Part shown: one piece after another, positions 1 through 6,959 of the stretch | How positions within the stretch are numbered: the first letter of the stretch is position 1 | How the letters are laid out: each line of letters opens with the position of its first letter | Assembly: GCA_016926495.1 (NCBI GenBank) | Contig: JAFGOL010000085.1 | Coordinates: 1 to 7,397 of the forward strand | Direction of reading: 5' to 3' | DNA length: 7,397 nucleotides | From: Oligoflexia bacterium | GTDB taxonomy: Bacteria; Bdellovibrionota; JAFGOL01 | Notes under the pieces: generated by a model | What the model saw: the letters and a program-made list of their open reading frames with translations, nothing else | The model's database searches: none | Told to the model about the DNA's origin: nothing | Program-made: the position numbers and the translations under genes

Positions 1-1
1 A

Positions 2-178
2 GTTATTGTCGCGGTTGGAACAGGCAAGGTCCTTGATAACGGAGAAAAAGTTAAATTGTCCGTAAAGGAAGGCGACAAGGTCCTTTTCGGAAAGTACGCG
101 GGCACGGAAGTCAAGATTGACAGCGTTGAACATTTGATCATGAGAGAAGACGACATTCTTGGCATAATCGAAAAATAA
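2..178 (+). CDS. groES: Co-chaperonin GroES (Cpn10), 3' part only
   Basis: The last 58 codons of GroES, the heptameric lid that caps GroEL during ATP-driven protein folding in the cytoplasm. The gene is cut by the left window edge. The frame starts at position 2 and ends with TAA at 176-178. The translation shows typical family features: the [12 protein letters not shown] segment, the [20 protein letters not shown] beta-barrel segment, and the closing [14 protein letters not shown], which parallels E. coli LIMSESDILAIVEA. The mobile loop that contacts GroEL lies upstream of the window and cannot be checked. groEL starts 29 bases downstream, the usual groESL order, so the two are almost certainly one transcript. 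Any CIRCE or heat-shock promoter would lie upstream, outside the window. Confidence 0.97.
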   Translation, partial: VIVAVGTGKVLDNGEKVKLSVKEGDKVLFGKYAGTEVKIDSVEHLIMREDDILGIIEK

Positions 179-186
179 ATTGTTAA

Positions 187-1851
<1,665 letters not shown>

Positions 1852-1857
1852 TATAAT
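1852..1857 (+). promoter_or_regulatory. Possible -10 box directly after groEL
   Basis: A perfect TATAAT directly follows the groEL stop codon, 20 bases before the permease ATG. I find no matching -35 box 16-18 bases upstream, because that stretch is coding DNA for the GroEL tail, and no proper extended TG motif. It may be chance in an AT-rich gap. If real, it would give a very short permease leader starting near 1864, upstream of the terminator hairpin at 1902. Confidence 0.25.
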
Positions 1858-1877
1858 GTTATGCCGGGATTTATCTA

Positions 1878-2879
1878 ATGATGGATAAAAGTCTTGCATA
1901 TAGGGGGAGGATAATTTCCTCCCCCTTTTTTATTTGTGTTTTACTGGTAATATTATTGGTGGCCGCGTCCCTGCTCTCGTTGTCAATAGGCGGCTCAGCG
2001 TCAATATTTACCGATGATCCCCGGGTTAATAATGCCATATTGTGGAAACTGCGCTTTCCCAAACTTATAACTTCTATCCTGGTCGGCGCGTCTCTTGCCC
2101 TTTCGGGTTTTGTATTTCAGAATGTATTAAAAAATCCTCTCGCAGACCCTTACATACTGGGGATATCAAGCGGTGCCGCAACTGGCATGGCCCTTTATAT
2201 AACGCTTTCAGCCTCAATTTCCGTACTGGGCGCTCAAGTTTCGTCATTCGCGGGCGCGCTTGCCGCTCTTTTGTTTTTGCTGCTCCTGATGCGGCGTCTT
2301 TCGGGCAGCACAACCGTGATTGTTCTGATCGGCATTGGGCTTAGTTTTTTCCTTTCTTCGGTAATTACGTTTTTGATATCAGGCATGAACGGTAAAGAGC
2401 TTGTTTTCATGAATTCATGGCTTATAGGGAATATTTCGCAGCCCGAACTTCCGGATTTGATATTCCCGGCGATAATATTTGTCATGTCTGTTTCAGTTGT
2501 TTTTATGCTTTCCAATGTTCTGGACGCCCTTGTTTTTGGCGATGAATTCGCTGTTTCAACAGGCATAAATACAAAAATATACCCCCTGGTCTTTGTAGTG
2601 GCGGCTTCTTTACTTACCGCGAGCTGTGTCGCCGTGTGCGGGACCATTGGTTTTGTGGGGCTTGTAGTTCCTCACATTGTAAGGCTTGTAATAAAAGGCA
2701 GGGCCGCGAAAATGCTGCCCGTGGTGTTGCTTGCGGGTGCTGTTTTTTTAACCCTGTGCAACGCTATATCCGGTGCACTCAGTTTTAATATCGAAATTCC
2801 CGTGGGCGCAGTCACCTCTTTTACAGGCGCGCCCGTTTTGATATACCTTATTTTCAGGAGATACAATGTTAAGGGTTAG
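1878..2879 (+). CDS. FecCD/BtuC-family ABC transporter permease
   Basis: A 333-residue inner-membrane permease of the FecCD family, the type II importers of iron-siderophores, haem, vitamin B12 and some metal chelates. It is very hydrophobic throughout, fitting about ten membrane helices. Family motifs appear in order: LRFPKL (58-63), the SGFVFQNVLKNPLADPYILG block (76-95), WLIGNIS (181-187), GDEFAVSTGI (221-230), the coupling-helix segment GTIGFVGLVVPHIVR (255-269) that contacts the ATPase, and IEIPVGAVTSFTGAP (305-319). ATG 1878 (or 1881) is the only start that keeps the first helix (about 16-38); no in-frame start lies between the stop at 1854 and 1878. The ribosome binding site is weak (GGGA near 1866). 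Codons 9-18 coincide with a terminator hairpin. The ATPase gene overlaps its end by 14 bases. The substrate cannot be read from the sequence. Confidence 0.94.
   Translation: MMDKSLAYRGRIISSPFFICVLLVILLVAASLLSLSIGGSASIFTDDPRVNNAILWKLRFPKLITSILVGASLALSGFVFQNVLKNPLADPYILGISSGAATGMALYITLSASISVLGAQVSSFAGALAALLFLLLLMRRLSGSTTVIVLIGIGLSFFLSSVITFLISGMNGKELVFMNSWLIGNISQPELPDLIFPAIIFVMSVSVVFMLSNVLDALVFGDEFAVSTGINTKIYPLVFVVAASLLTASCVAVCGTIGFVGLVVPHIVRLVIKGRAAKMLPVVLLAGAVFLTLCNAISGALSFNIEIPVGAVTSFTGAPVLIYLIFRRYNVKG
1902..1935 (+). terminator. Rho-independent terminator of groESL, inside the permease ORF
   Basis: The arms AGGGGGAGG (1902-1910) and CCTCCCCCT (1918-1926) are perfect reverse complements. One more A-T pair at 1911/1917 makes a 10-bp GC-rich stem with a 5-base loop. 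It is followed by TTTTTTATTT (1926-1935). This is textbook intrinsic terminator structure, 50 bases after the groEL stop. It also encodes residues 9-18 of the permease, so one stretch serves as both terminator and coding sequence if the start at 1878 is right. Confidence 0.9.
2856..2860 (+). promoter_or_regulatory. Ribosome binding site of the ATPase gene, inside the permease ORF
   Basis: AGGAG lies 5 bases before ATG 2866, within the last codons of the permease gene. It supports the overlapping start of the ATPase and translational coupling of the two subunits. Confidence 0.75.
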
Positions 2880-3576
2880 CGACCTTGCGGTCAAACAGGG
2901 TGCATTCAGGCTTTTCATTAACGAGCTTGTAATAACTGAACCCGGCCTTATACTGCTTTTAGGCCCTAACGGAAGCGGAAAAACCACGTTTTTTAAGTCA
3001 ATTTCGGGTTTTTTAAAATACCGGGGAAGCATTTTGTATAACGTCGTAGAAATAAGGGAAATGTCGTTCAGGGCAAGGGCAAGACAGATAGCGTACCTGC
3101 CCCAGTTCATTTCCTTAAATTCCATGATTGTCAGGGATTTTCTGGTAATGGGAAGGTTTCCGTATATTGATCTTTTTTCGGGTTATTCCGCTGAAGACTG
3201 GAAAAAGGTTGACGAGGCAGTGGATATGTTCAGCCTTGGCGAATACGTAAACAGGGATATCTCTACACTCAGCCAGGGGGAACTCCAGCGGGTATACCTT
3301 GCGAAAGTATTTATTCAGGACGCCAGAGTCCTGCTGCTGGACGAGCCGACATCCGTACTCGATATAGGTCAGAAAAAGCGTACCGCGGAACTTGTTCAAA
3401 AATACCTTGGGCTTAAAAAGGGATCCGTGGCAATGATAGCAACTCACGAGCCGTCCGTTTTTACTGATTATGCAAACAGCGTTATTTTTCTCAAAAACGG
3501 AACAGTACGTGATTTCGGTCCTTTGATTAGCGTCTATAAAAAAGAAGCAGTTGAAAAGTTGTTCATTTTAGAGTAG
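2866..3576 (+). CDS. ABC importer ATP-binding protein (FecE/BtuD type)
   Basis: A 236-residue cytoplasmic ATPase that would power the permease encoded just upstream. All catalytic motifs are present: Walker A GPNGSGKTT (33-41), Q-loop glutamine Q80 in YLPQF, ABC signature LSQGE (135-139; a variant of LSGGQ), Walker B VLLLDE (155-160) with catalytic E160, D-loop SVLD (163-166) and switch histidine H194 in ATHEP. The length is slightly below the 250-260 residues common in FecE-type proteins, mostly through short ends. It overlaps the permease gene by 14 bases, so the two subunits are probably made in step. The gene ends in tandem in-frame stops (TAG TAA, 3574-3579). No substrate-binding protein is encoded nearby. 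The pairing with a FecCD permease makes the subunit assignment secure, but not the substrate. Confidence 0.95.
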   Translation: MLRVSDLAVKQGAFRLFINELVITEPGLILLLGPNGSGKTTFFKSISGFLKYRGSILYNVVEIREMSFRARARQIAYLPQFISLNSMIVRDFLVMGRFPYIDLFSGYSAEDWKKVDEAVDMFSLGEYVNRDISTLSQGELQRVYLAKVFIQDARVLLLDEPTSVLDIGQKKRTAELVQKYLGLKKGSVAMIATHEPSVFTDYANSVIFLKNGTVRDFGPLISVYKKEAVEKLFILE

Positions 3577-3589
3577 TAAGTGCCTTGAT

Positions 3590-4813
3590 ATGATAATACT
3601 ATGGATATCGTTTATTGTTTTAATAATCGCGCTTCTTGTGCTTGATCTTGGCGTGTTTAACAAAAAAAACCACGTCATAGGCATAAAGGAAGCGTTGTTG
3701 TGGACTGTTTTCTGGGTAGTTCTGTCGCTGATATTTAACGCAGCCGTCTACTATATATACAAGCATCACTGGTTTGGTATCGGTATGGATGTTGAGGCAA
3801 GGCAGGCGGCGCTGCATTTTTTCACCGGGTACATAATCGAAAAGTCACTGAGCCTTGATAATATATTTGTTATAGCCGTTATATTTACGTATTTCAGGGT
3901 CCCTAATATTTACCAGCACAGGGTTTTGTTTTACGGGATACTGGGCGCCATAGTAATGCGCGGAATAATGATAGTTCTGGGCACCGCGCTGGTTAGCAGG
4001 TTTACATGGGTTATGTACGTTTTCGGGGTATTCCTGCTTTTTACTGCGGTCAGGATGCTCTTTGACAAACACGACAAGGTAGAGCCTGATAAAAACTTCC
4101 TTATAAGGCTTGCAAGAAGGATTTATCCCGTTACCGGAGATTATGCCAGTGAACATTTTTTTACAAGACTGGCTGATGGGAGAAAGGCGGTTACGCCTCT
4201 TTTTATAGCTCTGCTTATGGTTGAAAGCAGCGATGTACTGTTTGCAGTTGATTCAATACCCGCGATTTTCGCCATTACCACTGATGCTTTCATCGTTTTT
4301 ACTTCAAATATATTCGCCATACTCGGTTTAAGATCGCTGTTTTTTGCCCTTGCCGGCATAATGGACAGGTTCAGGCATTTAAAGTACGGTTTAAGCGTTA
4401 TCCTTGCCTATATAGGCATTAAGATGATAATTGCCCATTACTATCAGATACCGGCTCTTGTTACCCTTATTGTTATTGCCGGAGTGCTTCTTGTTTCAAT
4501 GCTGGTTTCACTTGAAGTGAAAATAGATCCCATGCATGTGGTTGACGAGCTTGTAGACGATATTGAGGCACTGATAAAACTCAGCTACCGCAGGGCAAGA
4601 CAGCTTATAATCCTGGTTTTCGGCATCAGCATATTTTTTATAGGGGTTGCCATGATGCTAACGCCCGGTCCGGGCTTTATTGTCTCTGCTCTGGGTCTTG
4701 GCATACTTGCCACTGAATTTATCTGGGCAAGAAACCTTCTTCTCAAATTAAAGAAAAACGTAAAACAAATAGCCAAAACTTTTAAAATTGACATTTTTGG
4801 CAAAAACGGATAA
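3590..4813 (+). CDS. TerC-family membrane protein with C-terminal PGPGW-type domain
   Basis: A 407-residue polytopic inner-membrane protein. Residues 1 to about 312 match the TerC/Alx family, linked in other bacteria to Mn2+ export, pH response, tellurite resistance and metalation of exported enzymes. Conserved acidic motifs are present: EKSLSLDNIFV (84-94; E84, D90) and ESSDVLFAVDSIPAIFAIT (212-230; E212, D215, D221), followed by FTSNIFAILGLRSLFFALA (237-255). TerC proteins are usually near 320 residues. Here a hydrophilic linker (about 313-336) leads to two more helices holding TPGPGF (358-363) and GLGILATEFIWARNLL (369-384), the hallmark of the small PGPGW membrane domain. The gene starts 13 bases after the ATPase stop with no clear ribosome binding site, suggesting coupling to the importer genes. 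Metal export is the likeliest role; the ion is unknown. There is no room upstream for a yybP-ykoY manganese riboswitch. Confidence 0.94.
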   Translation: MIILWISFIVLIIALLVLDLGVFNKKNHVIGIKEALLWTVFWVVLSLIFNAAVYYIYKHHWFGIGMDVEARQAALHFFTGYIIEKSLSLDNIFVIAVIFTYFRVPNIYQHRVLFYGILGAIVMRGIMIVLGTALVSRFTWVMYVFGVFLLFTAVRMLFDKHDKVEPDKNFLIRLARRIYPVTGDYASEHFFTRLADGRKAVTPLFIALLMVESSDVLFAVDSIPAIFAITTDAFIVFTSNIFAILGLRSLFFALAGIMDRFRHLKYGLSVILAYIGIKMIIAHYYQIPALVTLIVIAGVLLVSMLVSLEVKIDPMHVVDELVDDIEALIKLSYRRARQLIILVFGISIFFIGVAMMLTPGPGFIVSALGLGILATEFIWARNLLLKLKKNVKQIAKTFKIDIFGKNG

Positions 4814-4825
4814 GAAATATTTCTT
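4812..4825. repeat. 14-base perfect palindrome at the end of the TerC gene
   Basis: AAGAAATATTTCTT is a perfect palindrome that starts in the TerC stop codon. It has no loop and no T-run, so it is not an intrinsic terminator. It could be a regulator binding site for the lipoprotein gene 65 bases downstream, or chance in AT-rich DNA. Confidence 0.5.
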
Positions 4826-4856
4826 GATATTCATGGTTATCGTTTCGTGATATATG
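4824..4856 (+). promoter_or_regulatory. Weak promoter candidate for the lipoprotein gene
   Basis: TTGATA (4824-4829) resembles a -35 box, and TGATATATG (4848-4856) resembles an extended -10. Their 21-base spacing is too long for a standard pair, so the extended -10 alone may act. The 76-base gap after the TerC gene and the strong new ribosome binding site argue for a separate transcription unit, but these boxes are not firm. Confidence 0.25.
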
Positions 4857-4878
4857 TGGATATTTTGTTAAGGTATTG

Positions 4879-4885
4879 AAGGAGG
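4879..4885 (+). promoter_or_regulatory. Strong ribosome binding site of the lipoprotein gene
   Basis: AAGGAGG lies 4 bases before ATG 4890. It decides the start, and that start yields a correct signal peptide. Confidence 0.85.
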
Positions 4886-4889
4886 AAGA

Positions 4890-6689
4890 ATGAAGTTAAC
4901 AAGTTTGGTTTGCAGGTGTTTTTTAAGTTTTTTAATGGTACTTTCCCTGGTTGTGATTGGAGGCTGCGGCGGTAAATCTTCGTCAAGCAATCCATTAACG
5001 CAGAATGACAATAATCCTTATTCGGATGATGATGACGACACACAGGAACCAGCGGAACAGGAACCTGCGAGCGGGACTTTTGTCAGGTTTGTTGAAAATG
5101 ATTCATCATTATTGCGGGGCGGCCTTTTTGATCAAATTGCGTCTACAGTAAAAGTGCAATTTTTATATTATGGGGCTAATGCGTCTTTTAACGAAATCAA
5201 CGGTGCTGGCAATATTACGGCGGTTTCATTCAAGGTTGCCGGTGATTACGTTGAGTCTAGTTGCCCTGACGTGACAATTAAAATGGGGCACAGCAGTCTT
5301 GCCGGATTAACCAATACTTTTGCCAATAATGTTGATGAAGGCAAAGGGTCCTACGTTACGGTGCTAAATGGCAAAAGTATTCAAATACCTGCTCTTCACG
5401 ACGCTGAATATTTTTCCGTGCAGCTTGACAAGCCTTTTTATTATAACGGCAGGGATAATCTTGTGGTTGAGGTTTACCGTCCCCAGGCATGCACAGAAAA
5501 TATTTCTTTATATTTTGACAGTACAACAGTAGCGAATCGCGCTCTTTACTCTACTAATCTTGCTGCACTTACCGGAACTACTGACTACGGAATTAACATG
5601 AAATTTCACTTTAAGGGTGGTGATAACCTGGTTACGGCAAGTGACAGTACTTATCCGATTAGCGCAAGTTGCGCTCCCGGTAGTGTTGGCAGGACTCAGT
5701 CAATTATTCGCGCAGCTGACATTAACGGAACAGGTCCGATAATCGGTATGGCTATTCCACCCTCTGGTACTACTCCCTTGCCGTCTGTTAATATGACAGG
5801 TGTTACGGTAATACTTGCGTTATGTCCTGACACCATGACGTCCCTTAATAATTATTTTCAAACTAACCTTGATAATTGTACTTCGCAGACAACTGTTGTG
5901 GACAACATGTCATATAATCTTCCTCGTGCTATGCAGGGACCTCTGTGGATTCCCTTTAATAATTCGGAATTTGAATATGACGGCACCAGTAATATCCTGA
6001 TTGATGTTACTGTAACAACAATGGATGATAATTACTATGTCAGGTACTATAATAGTCCTGAACCGAGGATGCTGGTAAGTACCGATCCTTCCACTGAAAT
6101 GGGGGCCTTGATTGCAAGTCCGCAGGGAAGAGTTTTCCATCCTACGTTCAGGTTTAAAGGCGCTTCAATTAATTTTATTACTGCGGGAACCGGGGGATCT
6201 TCAGCTCCTTTTAAATATGATCCAAACAAAAAACAGATGCTGTACTCCGCAGCGGAACTTGGCGCGGCTGGAGAAACTGTATTGAATAAAATTGCGCTGC
6301 GTTTGTATAATCAGGACTCTGTTGCCGATACTTATAACAATTTCGAGATAAAACTGGCGGAGACAGATGATATGGAACTTACTGATACTTTCGCTGACAA
6401 CATGACTGACGCCGTGACTGTTTACAACGGAAATTTTTCTGTTCCCAACGGATTAAGAAAAGGCGACTGGATAGAGATCCCGTTTGCAACCGCGTTTAAT
6501 TATAATGGCACTAAAAATCTGGTTGTGCAGTTTGCAACTGACGCCGGAGCGGAAATCAATTACAGCTTGTCAGGTCATAACGACGATACTTATCTTAACA
6601 GGAATGTAATTCACACAACGGATAGAACTGCTGTCACAGGAACTCTTAATAATTATTTAAGCGATATTCGTTTTTGGGTTAAGCCCTGA
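4890..6689 (+). CDS. Lipoprotein with three tandem beta-rich modules, function unknown
   Basis: A 599-residue protein I do not recognise. It has a lipoprotein signal: K2 and R9, a hydrophobic stretch (about 11-24) and lipobox IGGC with the acylated Cys at 26. A low-complexity Ser/Asn/Asp linker follows (29-61, with five Asp at 46-50). The rest is three tandem modules with a period near 178 residues. Anchors recur in register: Q90/Q270/Q449; TNTFANNV (141), NNYFQTNL (320), TDTFADNM (498); FYYNGRDNLVVEV (183), FEYDGTSNILIDV (361), FNYNGTKNLVVQF (536); and a closing strand MKFHFKG (237), PTFRFKG (418), DIRFWVKP (592). Alternating hydrophobic residues and many Asn, Asp, Gly and Thr fit surface beta-sandwich domains. 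Cysteines occur in module 1 (C125, C201) and module 2 (C261, C312, C330) but not module 3. Likely envelope-anchored; a binding or structural role is only a guess. Confidence 0.92.
   Translation: MKLTSLVCRCFLSFLMVLSLVVIGGCGGKSSSSNPLTQNDNNPYSDDDDDTQEPAEQEPASGTFVRFVENDSSLLRGGLFDQIASTVKVQFLYYGANASFNEINGAGNITAVSFKVAGDYVESSCPDVTIKMGHSSLAGLTNTFANNVDEGKGSYVTVLNGKSIQIPALHDAEYFSVQLDKPFYYNGRDNLVVEVYRPQACTENISLYFDSTTVANRALYSTNLAALTGTTDYGINMKFHFKGGDNLVTASDSTYPISASCAPGSVGRTQSIIRAADINGTGPIIGMAIPPSGTTPLPSVNMTGVTVILALCPDTMTSLNNYFQTNLDNCTSQTTVVDNMSYNLPRAMQGPLWIPFNNSEFEYDGTSNILIDVTVTTMDDNYYVRYYNSPEPRMLVSTDPSTEMGALIASPQGRVFHPTFRFKGASINFITAGTGGSSAPFKYDPNKKQMLYSAAELGAAGETVLNKIALRLYNQDSVADTYNNFEIKLAETDDMELTDTFADNMTDAVTVYNGNFSVPNGLRKGDWIEIPFATAFNYNGTKNLVVQFATDAGAEINYSLSGHNDDTYLNRNVIHTTDRTAVTGTLNNYLSDIRFWVKP
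5139..6686 (+). repeat. Three diverged tandem protein modules in the lipoprotein gene
   Basis: Module 1 is about 5139-5618 (residues 84-243), module 2 about 5652-6161 (255-424), module 3 about 6177-6686 (430-599). Similarity is clear in the protein anchors listed for the gene but not in the DNA, so the duplication is old. Module edges are estimates, good to about ten residues. Confidence 0.8.
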
Positions 6690-6709
6690 TTTTATACACT
6701 ACATTTTTT

Positions 6710-6755
6710 GCCTGTGCGGCATGCGTTGTAATCGTTTTTTTCATCAGGCTTTTTG
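6710..6755 (+). terminator. Weak terminator candidate after the lipoprotein gene
   Basis: GCCTG (6710-6714) can pair with CAGGC (6745-6749), and TTTTT (6750-6754) follows directly. The stem is only 5 bp, plus perhaps 2 more past a bulge, and the loop is long (30 bases). An inner hairpin TGCC/GGCA (6709-6721) competes with it. It sits at the right place but is structurally poor. Confidence 0.3.
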
Positions 6756-6832
6756 TTACAATATGCATCAAGATTGTTCTTGCTTTGAGAATTCAGTGTA
6801 ATGGCGTTGTCCATATTATAAAAAGCTTATCG

Positions 6833-6905
6833 GCTGTCTTTAATATTTCCCTAAATCCAGACGGAGCAAATGGCATTGAAATGTTTAAGAAAAAGTAAAG
6901 ACAGC
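6833..6905. repeat. 10-base inverted repeat with a 53-base loop
   Basis: GCTGTCTTTA (6833-6842) and TAAAGACAGC (6896-6905) are perfect reverse complements. After a short mismatch, ATC (6829-6831) and GAT (6908-6910) can add three pairs. It could be a structured RNA leader, the ends of a tiny element, or chance. Confidence 0.6.
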
Positions 6906-6950
6906 ATGATTAAAAAAAGTTCCGTGGACAGTGAAAAATTTTTACTGTAA
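6870..6950 (+). CDS. Doubtful 26-residue ORF upstream of the membrane protein gene
   Basis: ATG 6870 opens a 26-codon frame (MALKCLRKSKDSMIKKSSVD...) ending in TAA at 6948-6950, nine bases before the next start and in the same frame. It is Lys/Ser-rich and has a GGAG (6863-6866) only 3 bases before its ATG. There is no family match by eye. It overlaps both inverted repeats of the region, which argues that the DNA may be regulatory rather than coding. Confidence 0.15.
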   Translation: MALKCLRKSKDSMIKKSSVDSEKFLL

Positions 6951-6953
6951 AAA
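6925..6953 (+). promoter_or_regulatory. Promoter candidate with a dyad between its boxes
   Basis: TGGACA (6925-6930, 5 of 6 to TTGACA), a 17-base spacer and TAAAAA (6948-6953, 4 of 6 to TATAAT) form a plausible promoter. The near-palindrome at 6928-6948 (ACAGT, one extra G, AAAAATTTTT, ACTGT) fills the spacer, the typical place for a repressor operator. Transcription would start near 6960, at or next to the ATG of the following gene, which has no visible ribosome binding site. Confidence 0.4.
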
Positions 6954-6959
6954 TACATA

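Larger units (their letters stand above)
6690..6959. other. AT-rich intergenic region of 270 bases
   Basis: This stretch separates the lipoprotein gene from the last membrane protein gene. I see no tRNA-like or rRNA-like sequence and no convincing longer gene on either strand. It holds a weak terminator candidate (6710-6755), a widely spaced 10-base inverted repeat (6833-6905), a doubtful 26-codon ORF (6870-6950), and a promoter-like pair around a dyad (6925-6953). Confidence 0.7.

Noticed and set aside
1852..1877. A cobalamin or other riboswitch ahead of the FecCD permease
   Set aside because: The gap is 26 bases long and holds no conserved box. The only structure nearby is the simple terminator hairpin.
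2234..2647. A 137-codon - strand frame inside the permease gene, and a 125-codon one at 2748-3125 across the permease/ATPase junction
   Set aside because: Both are antisense to clearly real transporter genes. Their translations are Lys/Thr/Arg-rich with no recognisable domain.
3577..3589. A yybP-ykoY manganese riboswitch ahead of the TerC gene
   Set aside because: Only 13 bases separate the ATPase stop from the TerC start, and no such fold could fit without lying in the ATPase gene.
5844..6658. An identical 14-base stretch CTTAATAATTATTT at 5844-5857 and 6645-6658 in the lipoprotein gene
   Set aside because: The two copies fall at different places within the protein modules and are AT-rich, so this is probably chance (both encode Leu-Asn-Asn-Tyr) and not a DNA repeat.
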